Shown: positions 26,713 through 34,371 of the stretch, in pieces | How positions within the stretch are numbered: position 1 is the stretch's first letter | Layout of the letters: the number at the start of each line of letters is the position of its first letter | Source: Clostridium sp. CAG:221 | GTDB taxonomy: Bacteria; Bacillota; Clostridia; Clostridiales; Clostridiaceae | DNA length: 64,000 nt | Direction: 5' to 3' | Assembly: GCA_000435835.1 (NCBI GenBank) | Contig: FR883384.1 | Location: 69,135-133,134, forward strand | The notes under the pieces: generated by a model | The model's database searches: none | What the model was told of the DNA's origin: nothing | The model's input: only the letters and a program-made list of their open reading frames with translations | Position numbers and translations under genes: made by a program

Positions 26713-27801
26713 ATGAACGAAATAAATCATGAATTAGGAATAATTGCTTTAGAAAGTTGTAGAGAACTAGGTCAGCAGGTAAATAAAATTATACAGCAAA
26801 AGAGAAATACTGAAGAATCTTTCTTAATACCAACAAATGAAATACGTTTTTCAAATGGAGAAGGTAAGGTTAAGCTTCCAGAAACAGTTAGAGGAAAAGA
26901 TATATATATATTATGCGATGTAGGAAATTATAGTTGTACATATAAGATGTTTGGATTTACTAATCATAAAGGTCCCGATGAACATTTTCAAGATATTAAG
27001 AGAACAGTATCAGCAATAAGAGGAAAGGCTGCAAGAATTACTGTTATAATGCCACTTTTATATCAATCAAGACAACATAGAAGAAAAGGAAGAGAATCTT
27101 TAGATTGTGCTTTAGCATTACAAGAGTTAGAAAGATTAGGTGTAGATGAAATATTAACATTTGATGTTCATGATCCTAATGTGCAAAATGCAATTCCATT
27201 ATTATCGTTTGAAAATTTATATCCAACTTACGATATAGTAAAATCATTAATATCTAATGAAGATACTTTAGAATTAGATAAAGAAAAACTATTAGTCATA
27301 AGTCCAGATACAGGGGCTATGGATAGAGCTATATACTATTCTAGCGTACTAGGTGTAGATGTAGGGCTATTTTATAAGAGAAGAGATCATTCTACAGTTG
27401 TTAACGGAAAAAACCCAATTGTAGACCATGAGTATATGGGAAGAGAAGTTGAAGGTAAGGATGTATTGATTGTTGATGATATGATAGCTTCTGGGGAATC
27501 AGTGCTTGATATAGCATTAGAATTAAAGAAGAGAAATGCAAAAAATGTTTACGTTGCAACAACATTTGCTTTCTTTACGGAAGGACTTGAAAAGTTTAAT
27601 AAATATTATAGTGATGGAATAATTTCTAAAGTATATTCAACTAATTTAACATATATTTCACCAGAACTTAGAGAAACAAAATGGTTTAATGCTGTTGACA
27701 TGTCTGAATTCTTATCAAGAGTAATAAATAGATTAAATTATGGTAAGTCAATAGCAAAATATATGGATGCTACAAGAATAATTAGAAGTTTATTAAAATA
27801 G
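26713..27801 (+). CDS. prs: Ribose-phosphate pyrophosphokinase, divergent long form
   Basis: This enzyme makes PRPP from ribose-5-phosphate and ATP for nucleotide, histidine and tryptophan synthesis. The PRPP-binding loop is clear (VLIVDDMIASGESVLD), as is the FDVHDPNVQNAIP metal/flag region, the ribose-phosphate region VISPDTGAMDRAIYYS and the KRRDHS motif. At 362 aa it is longer than the classical 310-320 aa enzyme, and canonical segments such as GYARQDRK are replaced (SRQHRRKGRES). This resembles a second PRPP synthetase clade seen in clostridia. ATG 26713 follows AAGGGGTG. The next small gene starts 30 bp later. Confidence 0.9.
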   Translation: MNEINHELGIIALESCRELGQQVNKIIQQKRNTEESFLIPTNEIRFSNGEGKVKLPETVRGKDIYILCDVGNYSCTYKMFGFTNHKGPDEHFQDIKRTVSAIRGKAARITVIMPLLYQSRQHRRKGRESLDCALALQELERLGVDEILTFDVHDPNVQNAIPLLSFENLYPTYDIVKSLISNEDTLELDKEKLLVISPDTGAMDRAIYYSSVLGVDVGLFYKRRDHSTVVNGKNPIVDHEYMGREVEGKDVLIVDDMIASGESVLDIALELKKRNAKNVYVATTFAFFTEGLEKFNKYYSDGIISKVYSTNLTYISPELRETKWFNAVDMSEFLSRVINRLNYGKSIAKYMDATRIIRSLLK

Positions 27802-27831
27802 CATTACTATCTTTATAGGAGAATATAATTT

Positions 27832-28023
27832 ATGAATAATAAGTTAAGGTATCCAATAAGACTAGATGATGAAAAGATTATATATACAATAAAAGAACAA
27901 AAAAAGATATTTATAATGAGAGAAGAAAATACAAGAAAGAAACTTTATTCTACAAGTGAAGTAAAAAAAGAAGGTTCCAAAGTAGAGTCTTCTTACTGTT
28001 GCTATGGAGTAGAGCTGATATAA
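27832..28023 (+). CDS. Small hypothetical protein
   Basis: A 63 aa charged protein with a run of basic residues and a cysteine pair near the C-terminus (SSYCCYGVELI). It has a reasonable ribosome binding site (AGGAGA, spacing about 8) and sits 30 bp after prs and 16 bp before the next gene, consistent with a three-gene unit. No family is recognised. Confidence 0.55.
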   Translation: MNNKLRYPIRLDDEKIIYTIKEQKKIFIMREENTRKKLYSTSEVKKEGSKVESSYCCYGVELI

Positions 28024-28039
28024 GAGGGTAATTTAATTA

Positions 28040-28894
28040 ATGAAGGCATTTCATTCAAATTGGACAGCACCATATTTAATAAATAGTAGCCTTTATGAAA
28101 TGAAGGATTATGAAATATTGACGACCATATTATCCGCATTGAAATGGCGAGAAAAAAATGGCAGTATAAAGATGATTACTGATAGGGTAGGAGAAAGTTA
28201 TTATAAAAAAATAGGTATAGAATCTATATGGGATTTAGGAATAGAATGTAAATTGGATAGTATAAATCATTTAGTAAATAACGAAATATTCTGGGCAGCA
28301 GGGAAAATTTATGCTTTATCCATGGAAAAAGGTCCTATAGCAATGATTGATACAGATTTTATTATATGGCAGTCGCTAGATACCTGTATAAAAGAAAGTA
28401 GCTTAGCTGTTATTCATAGAGAAGGAATAGATCCTTTTGTCTACCCAGATAAGGATTATTTTAATCTTAAGGATGGATATAATTTTGATAATCAGTGGAA
28501 CTGGGAAGTAGAACCATGCAACACAGCATTTGCTTATTTTAATGATGAAAAGTTTATCAAAGAATATACCAAGGCATCTATAGAATTTATGGAGAATGCA
28601 AAGGTGGATGATAATAGGATAACTAATATGGTTTTTGCTGAGCAAAGAATAATATCTATGGTTGCAGATAAAATGAATTTGAAGATTTATGAAATGGAAA
28701 CATTAGATAGATTATTAAGTGGAAAGCAAAAGAATTATACCCATTTATGGGGATATAAACGGATTTTAAATATTGATGATACTTTAAGAAGGCAATTTTG
28801 CCAAAAGATTATAAAGAGAATTATCAAGGATTTTCCAGAATATAAAAGCATGTTAAGAAATATTCAGCAGATAAGTACAAAATATAATATTTAG
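28040..28894 (+). CDS. Glycosyltransferase-like protein (DUF6734-type)
   Basis: A 284 aa soluble protein. The N-terminus (AFHSNWTAPYLI) and the segment GPIAMIDTDFIIW, which contains a D-x-D pattern after a hydrophobic strand, resemble GT-A fold glycosyltransferases and the DUF6734 family. The motif WNWEVEPCNTAFAYFND and the late THLWGYKR are probably part of the active site. No transmembrane span is visible. It lies at the end of the prs unit and is followed by a strong terminator. The transferase role is inference from fold-like motifs. Confidence 0.6.
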   Translation: MKAFHSNWTAPYLINSSLYEMKDYEILTTILSALKWREKNGSIKMITDRVGESYYKKIGIESIWDLGIECKLDSINHLVNNEIFWAAGKIYALSMEKGPIAMIDTDFIIWQSLDTCIKESSLAVIHREGIDPFVYPDKDYFNLKDGYNFDNQWNWEVEPCNTAFAYFNDEKFIKEYTKASIEFMENAKVDDNRITNMVFAEQRIISMVADKMNLKIYEMETLDRLLSGKQKNYTHLWGYKRILNIDDTLRRQFCQKIIKRIIKDFPEYKSMLRNIQQISTKYNI

Positions 28895-28904
28895 TAATAT
28901 TTAA

Positions 28905-28942
28905 AAAAGCAAATGAGCCTAATAATACTCATTTGCTTTTTG
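28905..28942. terminator. Bidirectional terminator
   Basis: AAAAGCAAATGAG (28905-28917) pairs perfectly with its complement at 28928-28940. It lies between two convergent genes and carries A/T tails on both sides. Confidence 0.9.
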
Positions 28943-28945
28943 CTT

Positions 28946-29626
28946 TTAATTTTTTATTACATATTGCTGAATTGCTGGCCAGCTGAAAAATGAATTTATG
29001 AAAGCAGTTAGGCTAAAACTTAAAGTGAGAATTGCAAAAATTGTAAATGGGAATAAAAATATACTTACTGAAAAGATTATAATAGTAAAGACAATAGCTA
29101 TTAAAGTGTTTTTTAAAGAAATTATACTTAAAAGGAATGAGTTTTTTAAAGTATCTTTTAAGGATAATTTTACAGTTGTTAACAAGGGAAAACTATATAT
29201 AAATGAAAAAAGTAATAGTAAATTAATAAAAATACAAATAAATAAAGGTACGTACAAGAAGTTATTATTGGGTAATGCATTAGAATAAAAAATCAATGAA
29301 ATTGTTACTAATGAAAATAATAATAAAAAAAATATGCCTAAAAGTGAAGATTGTTTCCAATTCTTTTTAAATGATTCCTTAAAATCGGAAAATACAAATA
29401 CATGTTGTTGGCGAGCAATTTTCATAGATACATTTGTTAAAGCAGCAAAAGAAGCTGGTATAGTTATAATTGGAATTGAAAATAACAAAAATAGAAAATT
29501 TAGTTTTATTAAACTCCCCAATTCTCTTATCAATGTTTCTAGAAACAAAGCAAAACCTGTCTTTTCAGGTGTATCTTTGGAAATGCCTTTACCTTCCTTT
29601 TGAAAATTAGCCTTTAAAAATCCCAT
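28946..29626 (-). CDS. DUF624 (YesL-like) membrane protein
   Basis: A 226 aa membrane protein with about five hydrophobic segments: LNFLFLLFSIPIITIPAS, SLLGIFFLLLFSLVTISL, FLYVPLFICIFINLLLLF, TLIAIVFTIIIFSVSIFLF and FTIFAILTLSFSLTAFI. The pattern, with the conserved IITIPASFAALTNV-like segment, matches DUF624 proteins. In Bacillus such proteins (YesL, YteU) often accompany sugar ABC systems; there is none next to this gene. The start at 29626 is set by AGGAGGTG on the minus strand; the longer frame from 29671 includes this site. Confidence 0.85.
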   Translation of the reverse strand: MGFLKANFQKEGKGISKDTPEKTGFALFLETLIRELGSLIKLNFLFLLFSIPIITIPASFAALTNVSMKIARQQHVFVFSDFKESFKKNWKQSSLLGIFFLLLFSLVTISLIFYSNALPNNNFLYVPLFICIFINLLLLFSFIYSFPLLTTVKLSLKDTLKNSFLLSIISLKNTLIAIVFTIIIFSVSIFLFPFTIFAILTLSFSLTAFINSFFSWPAIQQYVIKN

Positions 29627-29712
29627 ATCACGCACCTCCTGGTAAAAAGTGTATATAAATAAGTCTAACATTAATAAAAAATGTATTCAATTAATTAGAT
29701 TTAAAAAAAGAA

Positions 29713-29741
29713 TTGACATGTTAAAAGAAAGATGCTACAAT
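29713..29741 (+). promoter_or_regulatory. Strong sigma-A promoter of the rpmI-rplT leader
   Basis: Perfect TTGACA (29713-29718), 17 bp spacer, TACAAT (29736-29741). Confidence 0.85.
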
Positions 29742-29745
29742 AATC

Positions 29746-29883
29746 AATGTCAAGTAGAAACCAGCCGTTTCTCACCTTACGGCAGAGCTTAGTAAGGTAT
29801 AGAGCTATTGAATTATGTCTAGAAAGAGATGTTCTAGTGTTTATAAATAGTAGAGGCGGCTTCATGCTGCCTCTATTTTTTTC
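29746..29883 (+). promoter_or_regulatory. L20-type ribosomal-protein leader with attenuator
   Basis: A structured, non-coding leader of about 140 nt precedes rpmI-rplT. GCCGT and ACGGC enclose a hairpin (29763-29783), while ACCTTAC overlapping its 3' arm can instead pair with GTAAGGT about 15 bases later, giving two exclusive folds. It ends in a strong terminator, AGAGGCGGC/GCTGCCTCT followed by seven T (about 29852-29881). This organisation fits the Firmicute L20 leader, in which L20 binding promotes termination. The covariance match was not tested. A weaker second promoter-like TTTGCA...TATAAT lies after the terminator. Confidence 0.65.
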
Positions 29884-29943
29884 ATAAAGAGGTTTGCATA
29901 TAATAGACAAGCCAAAAAACAAAAGTAGAGGGGAGTTACTATC

Positions 29944-30141
29944 ATGCCAAAAATGAAGACACATAAAGGTGCAGCAAAGAGATTTAGAAAGACAGGTACA
30001 GGTAAACTTAAAAGAGCTAAAGCTTTTAAGAGCCATATCTTAACTAAGAAAAGCGCTAAGAGAAAGAGAAACTTAAGAAAAGGTACTTATGTTTCAACTA
30101 CTCAAGAAAAAGCAATGAAGAAATTATTACCATACCTATAA
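29944..30141 (+). CDS. rpmI: 50S ribosomal protein L35
   Basis: L35 is a small basic protein of the large ribosomal subunit. The sequence MPKMKTHKGAAKRFRKTGTG is the family signature, and the 65 aa length is standard. The start ATG 29944 follows AGAGGGGAG. It is followed after 25 bp by rplT. In most Firmicutes infC precedes rpmI in the same operon; here the leader leads straight into rpmI. Confidence 0.98.
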   Translation: MPKMKTHKGAAKRFRKTGTGKLKRAKAFKSHILTKKSAKRKRNLRKGTYVSTTQEKAMKKLLPYL

Positions 30142-30166
30142 TATTATTACCTAGGAGGAACTAAGA

Positions 30167-30526
30167 ATGGCTAGAGTTAAAAGAGCGGTTAATTCACGTA
30201 AAAATCATAAAAAAGTATTAAAACTTGCTAAAGGTTACTACGGTGGAAAGAGCAGATTATTCAAAACTGCTAACGAAACTGTAATAAGAGCATTAAGAAA
30301 TGCATATGTTGGAAGAAGATTAAAGAAGAGAGATTTCAGAAGATTATGGATTGCTAGAATCAATGCTGCTTCAAGAATGAATGGATTATCATATTCAAAA
30401 TTCATGAACGGAATGAAATTAGCTGGAATCGACATGAACAGAAAAATGTTATCTGAAATAGCTATAAACGATCCAAAAGCATTTGCTGATTTAGTAGAAG
30501 TTGCTAAAGCTCAATTAAGCAAATAA
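30167..30526 (+). CDS. rplT: 50S ribosomal protein L20
   Basis: L20 is an early assembly protein of the large subunit and, in Firmicutes, the translational or transcriptional autoregulator of this operon through the leader upstream. The N-terminal basic helix (MARVKRAVNSRKNHKKVLKL) and the core LWIARINAASRMNGLSYSKF are diagnostic. The length of 119 aa is standard. Start ATG follows TAGGAGG. A terminator follows at 30545. Confidence 0.98.
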   Translation: MARVKRAVNSRKNHKKVLKLAKGYYGGKSRLFKTANETVIRALRNAYVGRRLKKRDFRRLWIARINAASRMNGLSYSKFMNGMKLAGIDMNRKMLSEIAINDPKAFADLVEVAKAQLSK

Positions 30527-30544
30527 TTAAGAAAATAATATAAA

Positions 30545-30582
30545 AAATAACCATAAGATTTCTCTTATGGTTATTTTTTTTA
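30545..30582 (+). terminator. Rho-independent terminator of rpmI-rplT
   Basis: AAATAACCATAAGA (30545-30558) pairs with TCTTATGGTTATTT (30563-30576) around TTTC, followed by a T-run; an A-run on the left allows partial use from the minus strand too. Confidence 0.9.
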
Positions 30583-30613
30583 TTTAAAAATTATTTATTA
30601 TTGGGTAAAAATT

Positions 30614-31435
30614 TTACCATGAACCTGAAGAACCTCCACCATTGGAAGAGCCACCACCGAATCCGCCGTTTCCACCACTGTTTCCACCACCAAATCCGCT
30701 GCTGCCACCACCAAATCCGCCACCACCGCCTCTAGGGCCACGATGATGACTAGAGATAATTATCATTTGTAAAAAAGTACGGCATACTCTTCCTCTATTT
30801 AAAATGATATCTAAAAAGATAAGTAGTATAATAATTCCAGGAATAACCTTATTGGAAGTATTAGATGAAGAGTTATTATTGTTGTAATCTTTAGAAGAAA
30901 CATTTATATTTTCTAGGGAAGTTAAGGAAACTCCATATTCTTCAGCAATTTTATTAGAAAATTCATAATAACAATTCAAGAGACCGTCATTATAATTTCC
31001 ATCACGAAAATAAGGCTTTCCATAAGAAGTCATAATTTTGTTGCTAAGTACATCTGGTACAGCACCTTCAAGACCTTTACCTACTTCAACTCTCCAATTT
31101 CTATCATCCATAGCTAATAATATTAAAAGACCATTATTTTTTTCAGAGGTACCGATACCCCATGAGCGAAATAATTCATTTGCATATTTCTCTATAGGTA
31201 CATTATTAGTGGAGTTTATTACTACAATAACACATTGTGCAGTTGTTTTTTCTTCAAGTTCCTTACCAATTGATATAATTTTTTCAGTATAATTTTTTGA
31301 AATTGTTCCAGTATAATCATTAATATACTTATTGGTTGTAACTGAAGGGAATTTGGTATTTGCCGCAAAGGTAATAGAATAAATACATACTAATAAAAGA
31401 GAAGAAATTAATAATACCTTTTTAAAAAGCTTCAT
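30614..31435 (-). CDS. TPM-domain protein (YgcG-like) with Gly/Ser-rich tail
   Basis: A 273 aa exported membrane protein. A signal peptide (LLISSLLLVCIYSITFAA) precedes a TPM domain (about residues 35-170) with motifs DYTGTISKNYTEKI and LLILLAMDDRNWRVEVGKGLEGAVPD. One span (VIPGIIILLIFLDIIL) follows and then a long Gly/Ser/Phe-rich tail with repeated FGGGSS units. Such proteins are linked to photosystem repair in plants and to envelope maintenance in bacteria; the exact role is unknown. It lies six bases after lemA on the same strand, and the lemA-TPM pair is widely conserved. Confidence 0.88.
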   Translation of the reverse strand: MKLFKKVLLISSLLLVCIYSITFAANTKFPSVTTNKYINDYTGTISKNYTEKIISIGKELEEKTTAQCVIVVINSTNNVPIEKYANELFRSWGIGTSEKNNGLLILLAMDDRNWRVEVGKGLEGAVPDVLSNKIMTSYGKPYFRDGNYNDGLLNCYYEFSNKIAEEYGVSLTSLENINVSSKDYNNNNSSSNTSNKVIPGIIILLIFLDIILNRGRVCRTFLQMIIISSHHRGPRGGGGGFGGGSSGFGGGNSGGNGGFGGGSSNGGGSSGSW

Positions 31436-31441
31436 TATATA

Positions 31442-32011
31442 TTAACTTGAAAAATCTACAGAAGGAGCAGTTTGAGCACCTTCGCTAGCTTTATATAATG
31501 GCTTTTGTTCAAAATTAAAAATAGAAGCAATTATATTGCTTGGAAACCTTCTCCTCTTAGTATTATATTCAGTAACAGCATCATTATAATCCTGACGGGC
31601 TATAGTAATTCGATTTTCTGTGCCTTCAAGTTCAATAGCTAAGTCTTGGAAATTTGAACTTGATTTTAAATCAGGATAGTTTTCTACAACCACAAGAAGT
31701 CTTGATAAAGCACTAGTTAACTCCTGGTCAGCAGCAGCTTCTTCTTGGATGGTAGAAGCACCTGCTAATTTACTTCTTGCATCAGCGATATTTGTATAAA
31801 TTTCGCTTTCTAAGTTAGCATATCCCTTTACTGTGCTCACTAGATTTGGAATTAAATCTGATCTTCTTTGAAGTTGAGTATCAATATTAGATTGAGCAGT
31901 ATCAACTTTTTGCTCTAAAGCTACTAAGTTATTGTAGCCACTAACTACTGGTATAGCTATGATTATTATTACTACCAGTATACCTATAAGTACTTTTGAT
32001 AAATTTTTCAT
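31442..32011 (-). CDS. lemA: LemA family protein
   Basis: A 189 aa protein with one N-terminal membrane span (VLIGILVVIIIIAIPVVSGY) and a long helical domain facing outward. The signature YNNLVALEQKVDTAQSNIDTQLQRRSDLIPNLV is diagnostic. The conserved late motif FNFEQKPLYKASEGAQTAP is also present. The function of LemA is poorly defined, though it is usually paired with TPM/YgcG proteins as here. The start at 32011 follows AGAGGTG on the minus strand. The divergent aat gene starts 86 bp away. Confidence 0.93.
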   Translation of the reverse strand: MKNLSKVLIGILVVIIIIAIPVVSGYNNLVALEQKVDTAQSNIDTQLQRRSDLIPNLVSTVKGYANLESEIYTNIADARSKLAGASTIQEEAAADQELTSALSRLLVVVENYPDLKSSSNFQDLAIELEGTENRITIARQDYNDAVTEYNTKRRRFPSNIIASIFNFEQKPLYKASEGAQTAPSVDFSS

Positions 32012-32097
32012 ATTTTTACACCTCTTTATATATTATAACAGATGAAATACGGTATAATACAACATATAATAAAAAATTAAGTAGTGAGGAAAAGAAA

Positions 32098-32751
32098 ATG
32101 GCAGTATTTAGATTAAATAATGAAATAGTATTTCCAAATCCTGAATTATCAGAAGAAGATGGATTATTAGCTATAGGCGGTGATTTATCTGTAGAAAGAT
32201 TAATACTAGCATATTGTAATGGAATATTTCCTTGGTATAATCCAGGAGAGGAAATATTATGGTGGTGCCCTAAACCAAGGTTTATTATTTACCCAAGTAA
32301 AATTAAAATATCAAATTCCATGAAGAAAATTTTAAAGAAGAATCAGTTTAAAATAACTTTTGATAATGATTTTGCTGCCGTGATTTCAAATTGCAAGGAG
32401 ATTAGGGAGTGTCAAGAAGGTACATGGATAACAGACCATATGAAAGAAGCATATATAAAATTACATAACTTAGGATTAGCATCTAGTGTTGAAGTATATG
32501 AAGATGAGCAGTTAGTAGGTGGTCTTTATGGAGTTAAAATAGGGAAATGTTTCTTTGGAGAAAGTATGTTTTCAAAGGTAAGCAATGCTTCAAAAGCTGC
32601 ACTGATATCTTTAGCTAAGAAGCTAGAAGAAGAAGGGTTTTTATTTATAGATTGTCAAATGCATACCAATCATCTTGAGAGTATGGGGGGAGAGTTTGTA
32701 GAGTGGAACAAATTCAAAGAGATGCTTAAAGAAGGAACGAAATTTAATTAA
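32098..32751 (+). CDS. aat: Leucyl/phenylalanyl-tRNA-protein transferase
   Basis: Aat transfers Leu or Phe from aminoacyl-tRNA to the N-terminus of proteins beginning with Arg or Lys, marking them for ClpS/ClpAP-type degradation. Signatures are FPNPELSEEDGLLAIGGDLS, AYCNGIFPWYNPGEEILWWCPKPR, and the catalytic block VGGLYGVKIGKCFFGESMFS followed by FIDCQMHTNHLESMGG. The length from ATG 32098 is 217 aa; the frame is open further upstream to 31996 but the ribosome binding site GTGAGG supports this start. The family is concentrated in Proteobacteria and is less common in clostridia. Confidence 0.95.
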   Translation: MAVFRLNNEIVFPNPELSEEDGLLAIGGDLSVERLILAYCNGIFPWYNPGEEILWWCPKPRFIIYPSKIKISNSMKKILKKNQFKITFDNDFAAVISNCKEIRECQEGTWITDHMKEAYIKLHNLGLASSVEVYEDEQLVGGLYGVKIGKCFFGESMFSKVSNASKAALISLAKKLEEEGFLFIDCQMHTNHLESMGGEFVEWNKFKEMLKEGTKFN

Positions 32752-32769
32752 GAATGAAAAATTGAGGAG

Positions 32770-32789
32770 GGAACTCCATTGGAGTTCCT
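32770..32789. terminator. Hairpin between aat and bcp
   Basis: GGAACTCC and GGAGTTCC form a perfect 8 bp stem around a three-base loop. No T-run follows directly on either strand, so it is a weak terminator or an RNA stabiliser shared by the two convergent genes. Confidence 0.5.
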
Positions 32790-33252
32790 AAAGGTTGCAT
32801 TTTACATCATCTACGTGGCCGGCAACTTTTACTTTTCTATAAATCTTAGTGATTATTCCTTCTTCGTTAATGATAAAAGTACTACGTTCTACACCAATTC
32901 CTGTACGACCACACATAGTTTTTTCTTTAAGGACATCATATAATTTACAAACTTCTTCATTTCTATCTGATAAAAGTACAAAAGGTAAATCATATTTAGC
33001 TATAAATTTATTATGTGAAGCTATAGTGTCTCTGCTAACACCAAGTATTACAGCGTTATTTTTATTAAATTCTTCAGCATTATCTCTAAATGCTTCTGCT
33101 TCTCTTGAACATCCAGGTGTATTGTCTCTTGGATAGAAATATAAAACAACTTTTTTCCCTAAGTAATCACTTAATTTATGATCTTTTTCATCTGAACCAG
33201 GAAGTATGAAATCCGGTGCTTTCATTCCTTCTTCTAAAATGATATTTTCCAT
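32788..33252 (-). CDS. bcp: Thioredoxin-dependent peroxiredoxin (Bcp/PrxQ)
   Basis: Reduces hydrogen peroxide and organic hydroperoxides with thioredoxin as donor. The peroxidatic cysteine C48 lies in FYPRDNTPGCSREA, with the expected Thr and the later Arg in GVERSTFIINEEG. A second cysteine in the 1-Cys/2-Cys position is not at the usual five-residue spacing (PGCSREAEAF has no partner), so a resolving cysteine would have to be one of the later ones. The length of 154 aa is standard. The ATG is preceded by AAGGAGG on the minus strand. Two palindromes of PerR-like type lie upstream. Confidence 0.93.
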   Translation of the reverse strand: MENIILEEGMKAPDFILPGSDEKDHKLSDYLGKKVVLYFYPRDNTPGCSREAEAFRDNAEEFNKNNAVILGVSRDTIASHNKFIAKYDLPFVLLSDRNEEVCKLYDVLKEKTMCGRTGIGVERSTFIINEEGIITKIYRKVKVAGHVDDVKCNL

Positions 33253-33274
33253 AAGTCCTCCTTAAAATATAGAA

Positions 33275-33299
33275 TTATATAATAATAATTATTATATAA
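33275..33299. promoter_or_regulatory. PerR/Fur-like palindrome upstream of bcp
   Basis: A perfect inverted repeat of 12+1+12 bases: TTATATAATAAT, one A, ATTATTATATAA. The inner part is close to the PerR box TTATAATNATTATAA. It lies 23 bp upstream of the bcp start on the minus strand. Very AT-rich DNA raises the chance of a coincidental palindrome, but 12 paired bases and the peroxidase context support a peroxide-responsive operator. Confidence 0.55.
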
Positions 33300-33340
33300 A
33301 AAGACATATTTGTAAAGTGTAAAAGAAAAACATATGAAAA

Positions 33341-33359
33341 TATAATAATTATTATTATA
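33341..33359. promoter_or_regulatory. Second PerR/Fur-like palindrome
   Basis: TATAATAAT, one T, ATTATTATA: a perfect 9+1+9 inverted repeat 42 bp from the first palindrome, in the divergent region between bcp and the PHP-domain gene. Confidence 0.5.
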
Positions 33360-33457
33360 CTATGTGTGCAGAAAACTTATATTAAGCATATACATATAAT
33401 AAAATAAAAATTAAAGATTTTTAAAAATTAAAAATAATTAATAAGGAGAAAATCATT

Positions 33458-34237
33458 ATGAACATAGACTTTCATGTTCATGGTTTGCTAAGTAAAAGAA
33501 AAGATTTTAATGAAAAATTCTTTTTGAATGAAATAAAATATGCCAAGAGAAATAGTATAGATGGCATAATCTTATGTGAACATTTCAATGCTATTTCTTT
33601 CAAGATAATTTATAATTATTTAGAAGAAAACTATATCTATGAAGGTAATAGATATATGATTGATGGAGTGTCTGTATTCCCAGCATTAGAGGTTAATGTA
33701 AAAGGAAAAGGACACGTTATAATAGCAGGAGATAGAGATGACATAATGGATATCCATAAGATTTTAGAACAATACATGGAAAAAGAAAATTTCATTGAGT
33801 TTGATGAATTACTAGATATGGCGGATCTTTATAACTGTTTGAAGATTGGAGCTCATCCTTGTAGGAAGGGACACAAGCTTTTTAAGCATTCAGAAGAAAG
33901 TTTAAAAAGACTAGATGCCATTGATTTAAATGCTAAAGATATATTTAGAAAAGGGGAAATAAAAGCTAAAAGTGAACTTATAGAGCTATCGCAAAAGCTT
34001 GGTGTTAATATAGTTACAGGAAGCGATAGTCATACACCTTTACAGATAGGTGCCATATTTACTACCTTAAATAAAGAATGTATTACTGTGGAAGAAATAA
34101 GAAAAGTTATAAAGTCAGAAGAATATTCTATTAATATAAGTGACTTACTTCCCTTTAAAGTGTATTCTTCTAAAGTATTAAAAAGATATCTTATGTCAAC
34201 TGGTCAATATAATGCCAATATGAATTTTGATTTATAG
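33458..34237 (+). CDS. PHP-domain metal-dependent phosphoesterase
   Basis: A 259 aa member of the PHP family. Metal ligands expected of the fold are visible: H6 and H8 in DFHVHG, the EH pair in ILCEHFN, the glutamate in FPALEVNV, the histidine in IGAHPCRKGH and the D-H pair in VTGSDSHTP. PHP enzymes hydrolyse phosphoesters such as nucleoside bisphosphates or oligonucleotides. The start ATG 33458 follows AAGGAG. It diverges from bcp and shares the palindrome-containing control region. The substrate is unknown. Confidence 0.87.
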   Translation: MNIDFHVHGLLSKRKDFNEKFFLNEIKYAKRNSIDGIILCEHFNAISFKIIYNYLEENYIYEGNRYMIDGVSVFPALEVNVKGKGHVIIAGDRDDIMDIHKILEQYMEKENFIEFDELLDMADLYNCLKIGAHPCRKGHKLFKHSEESLKRLDAIDLNAKDIFRKGEIKAKSELIELSQKLGVNIVTGSDSHTPLQIGAIFTTLNKECITVEEIRKVIKSEEYSINISDLLPFKVYSSKVLKRYLMSTGQYNANMNFDL

Positions 34238-34281
34238 AAATAAATATTGGTTGAATTGGAAAAAAATAAATGATAATATAT

Positions 34282-34319
34282 AAACCGGTAATTCCATTAA
34301 ATTGGTAAACTGGTTTTTT
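34282..34319 (+). terminator. Rho-independent terminator after the PHP gene
   Basis: AAACCGGT (34282-34289) pairs with ACTGGTTT (34309-34316), one wobble, then further T. Confidence 0.7.
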
Positions 34320-34371
34320 AATTTAATAATAACTGATGAAATAAGAGTAGGTAAATAATTCAGGAGGAAAT

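Noticed and set aside
29887..29906. TTTGCA...TATAAT after the leader terminator as a second rpmI promoter
   Set aside because: The spacing between the elements is too short for a confident sigma-A promoter; recorded only within the leader entry.
29701..30036. Minus-strand open frame across the rpmI leader
   Set aside because: It overlaps the leader, attenuator and the start of rpmI; its composition is that of an antisense frame.
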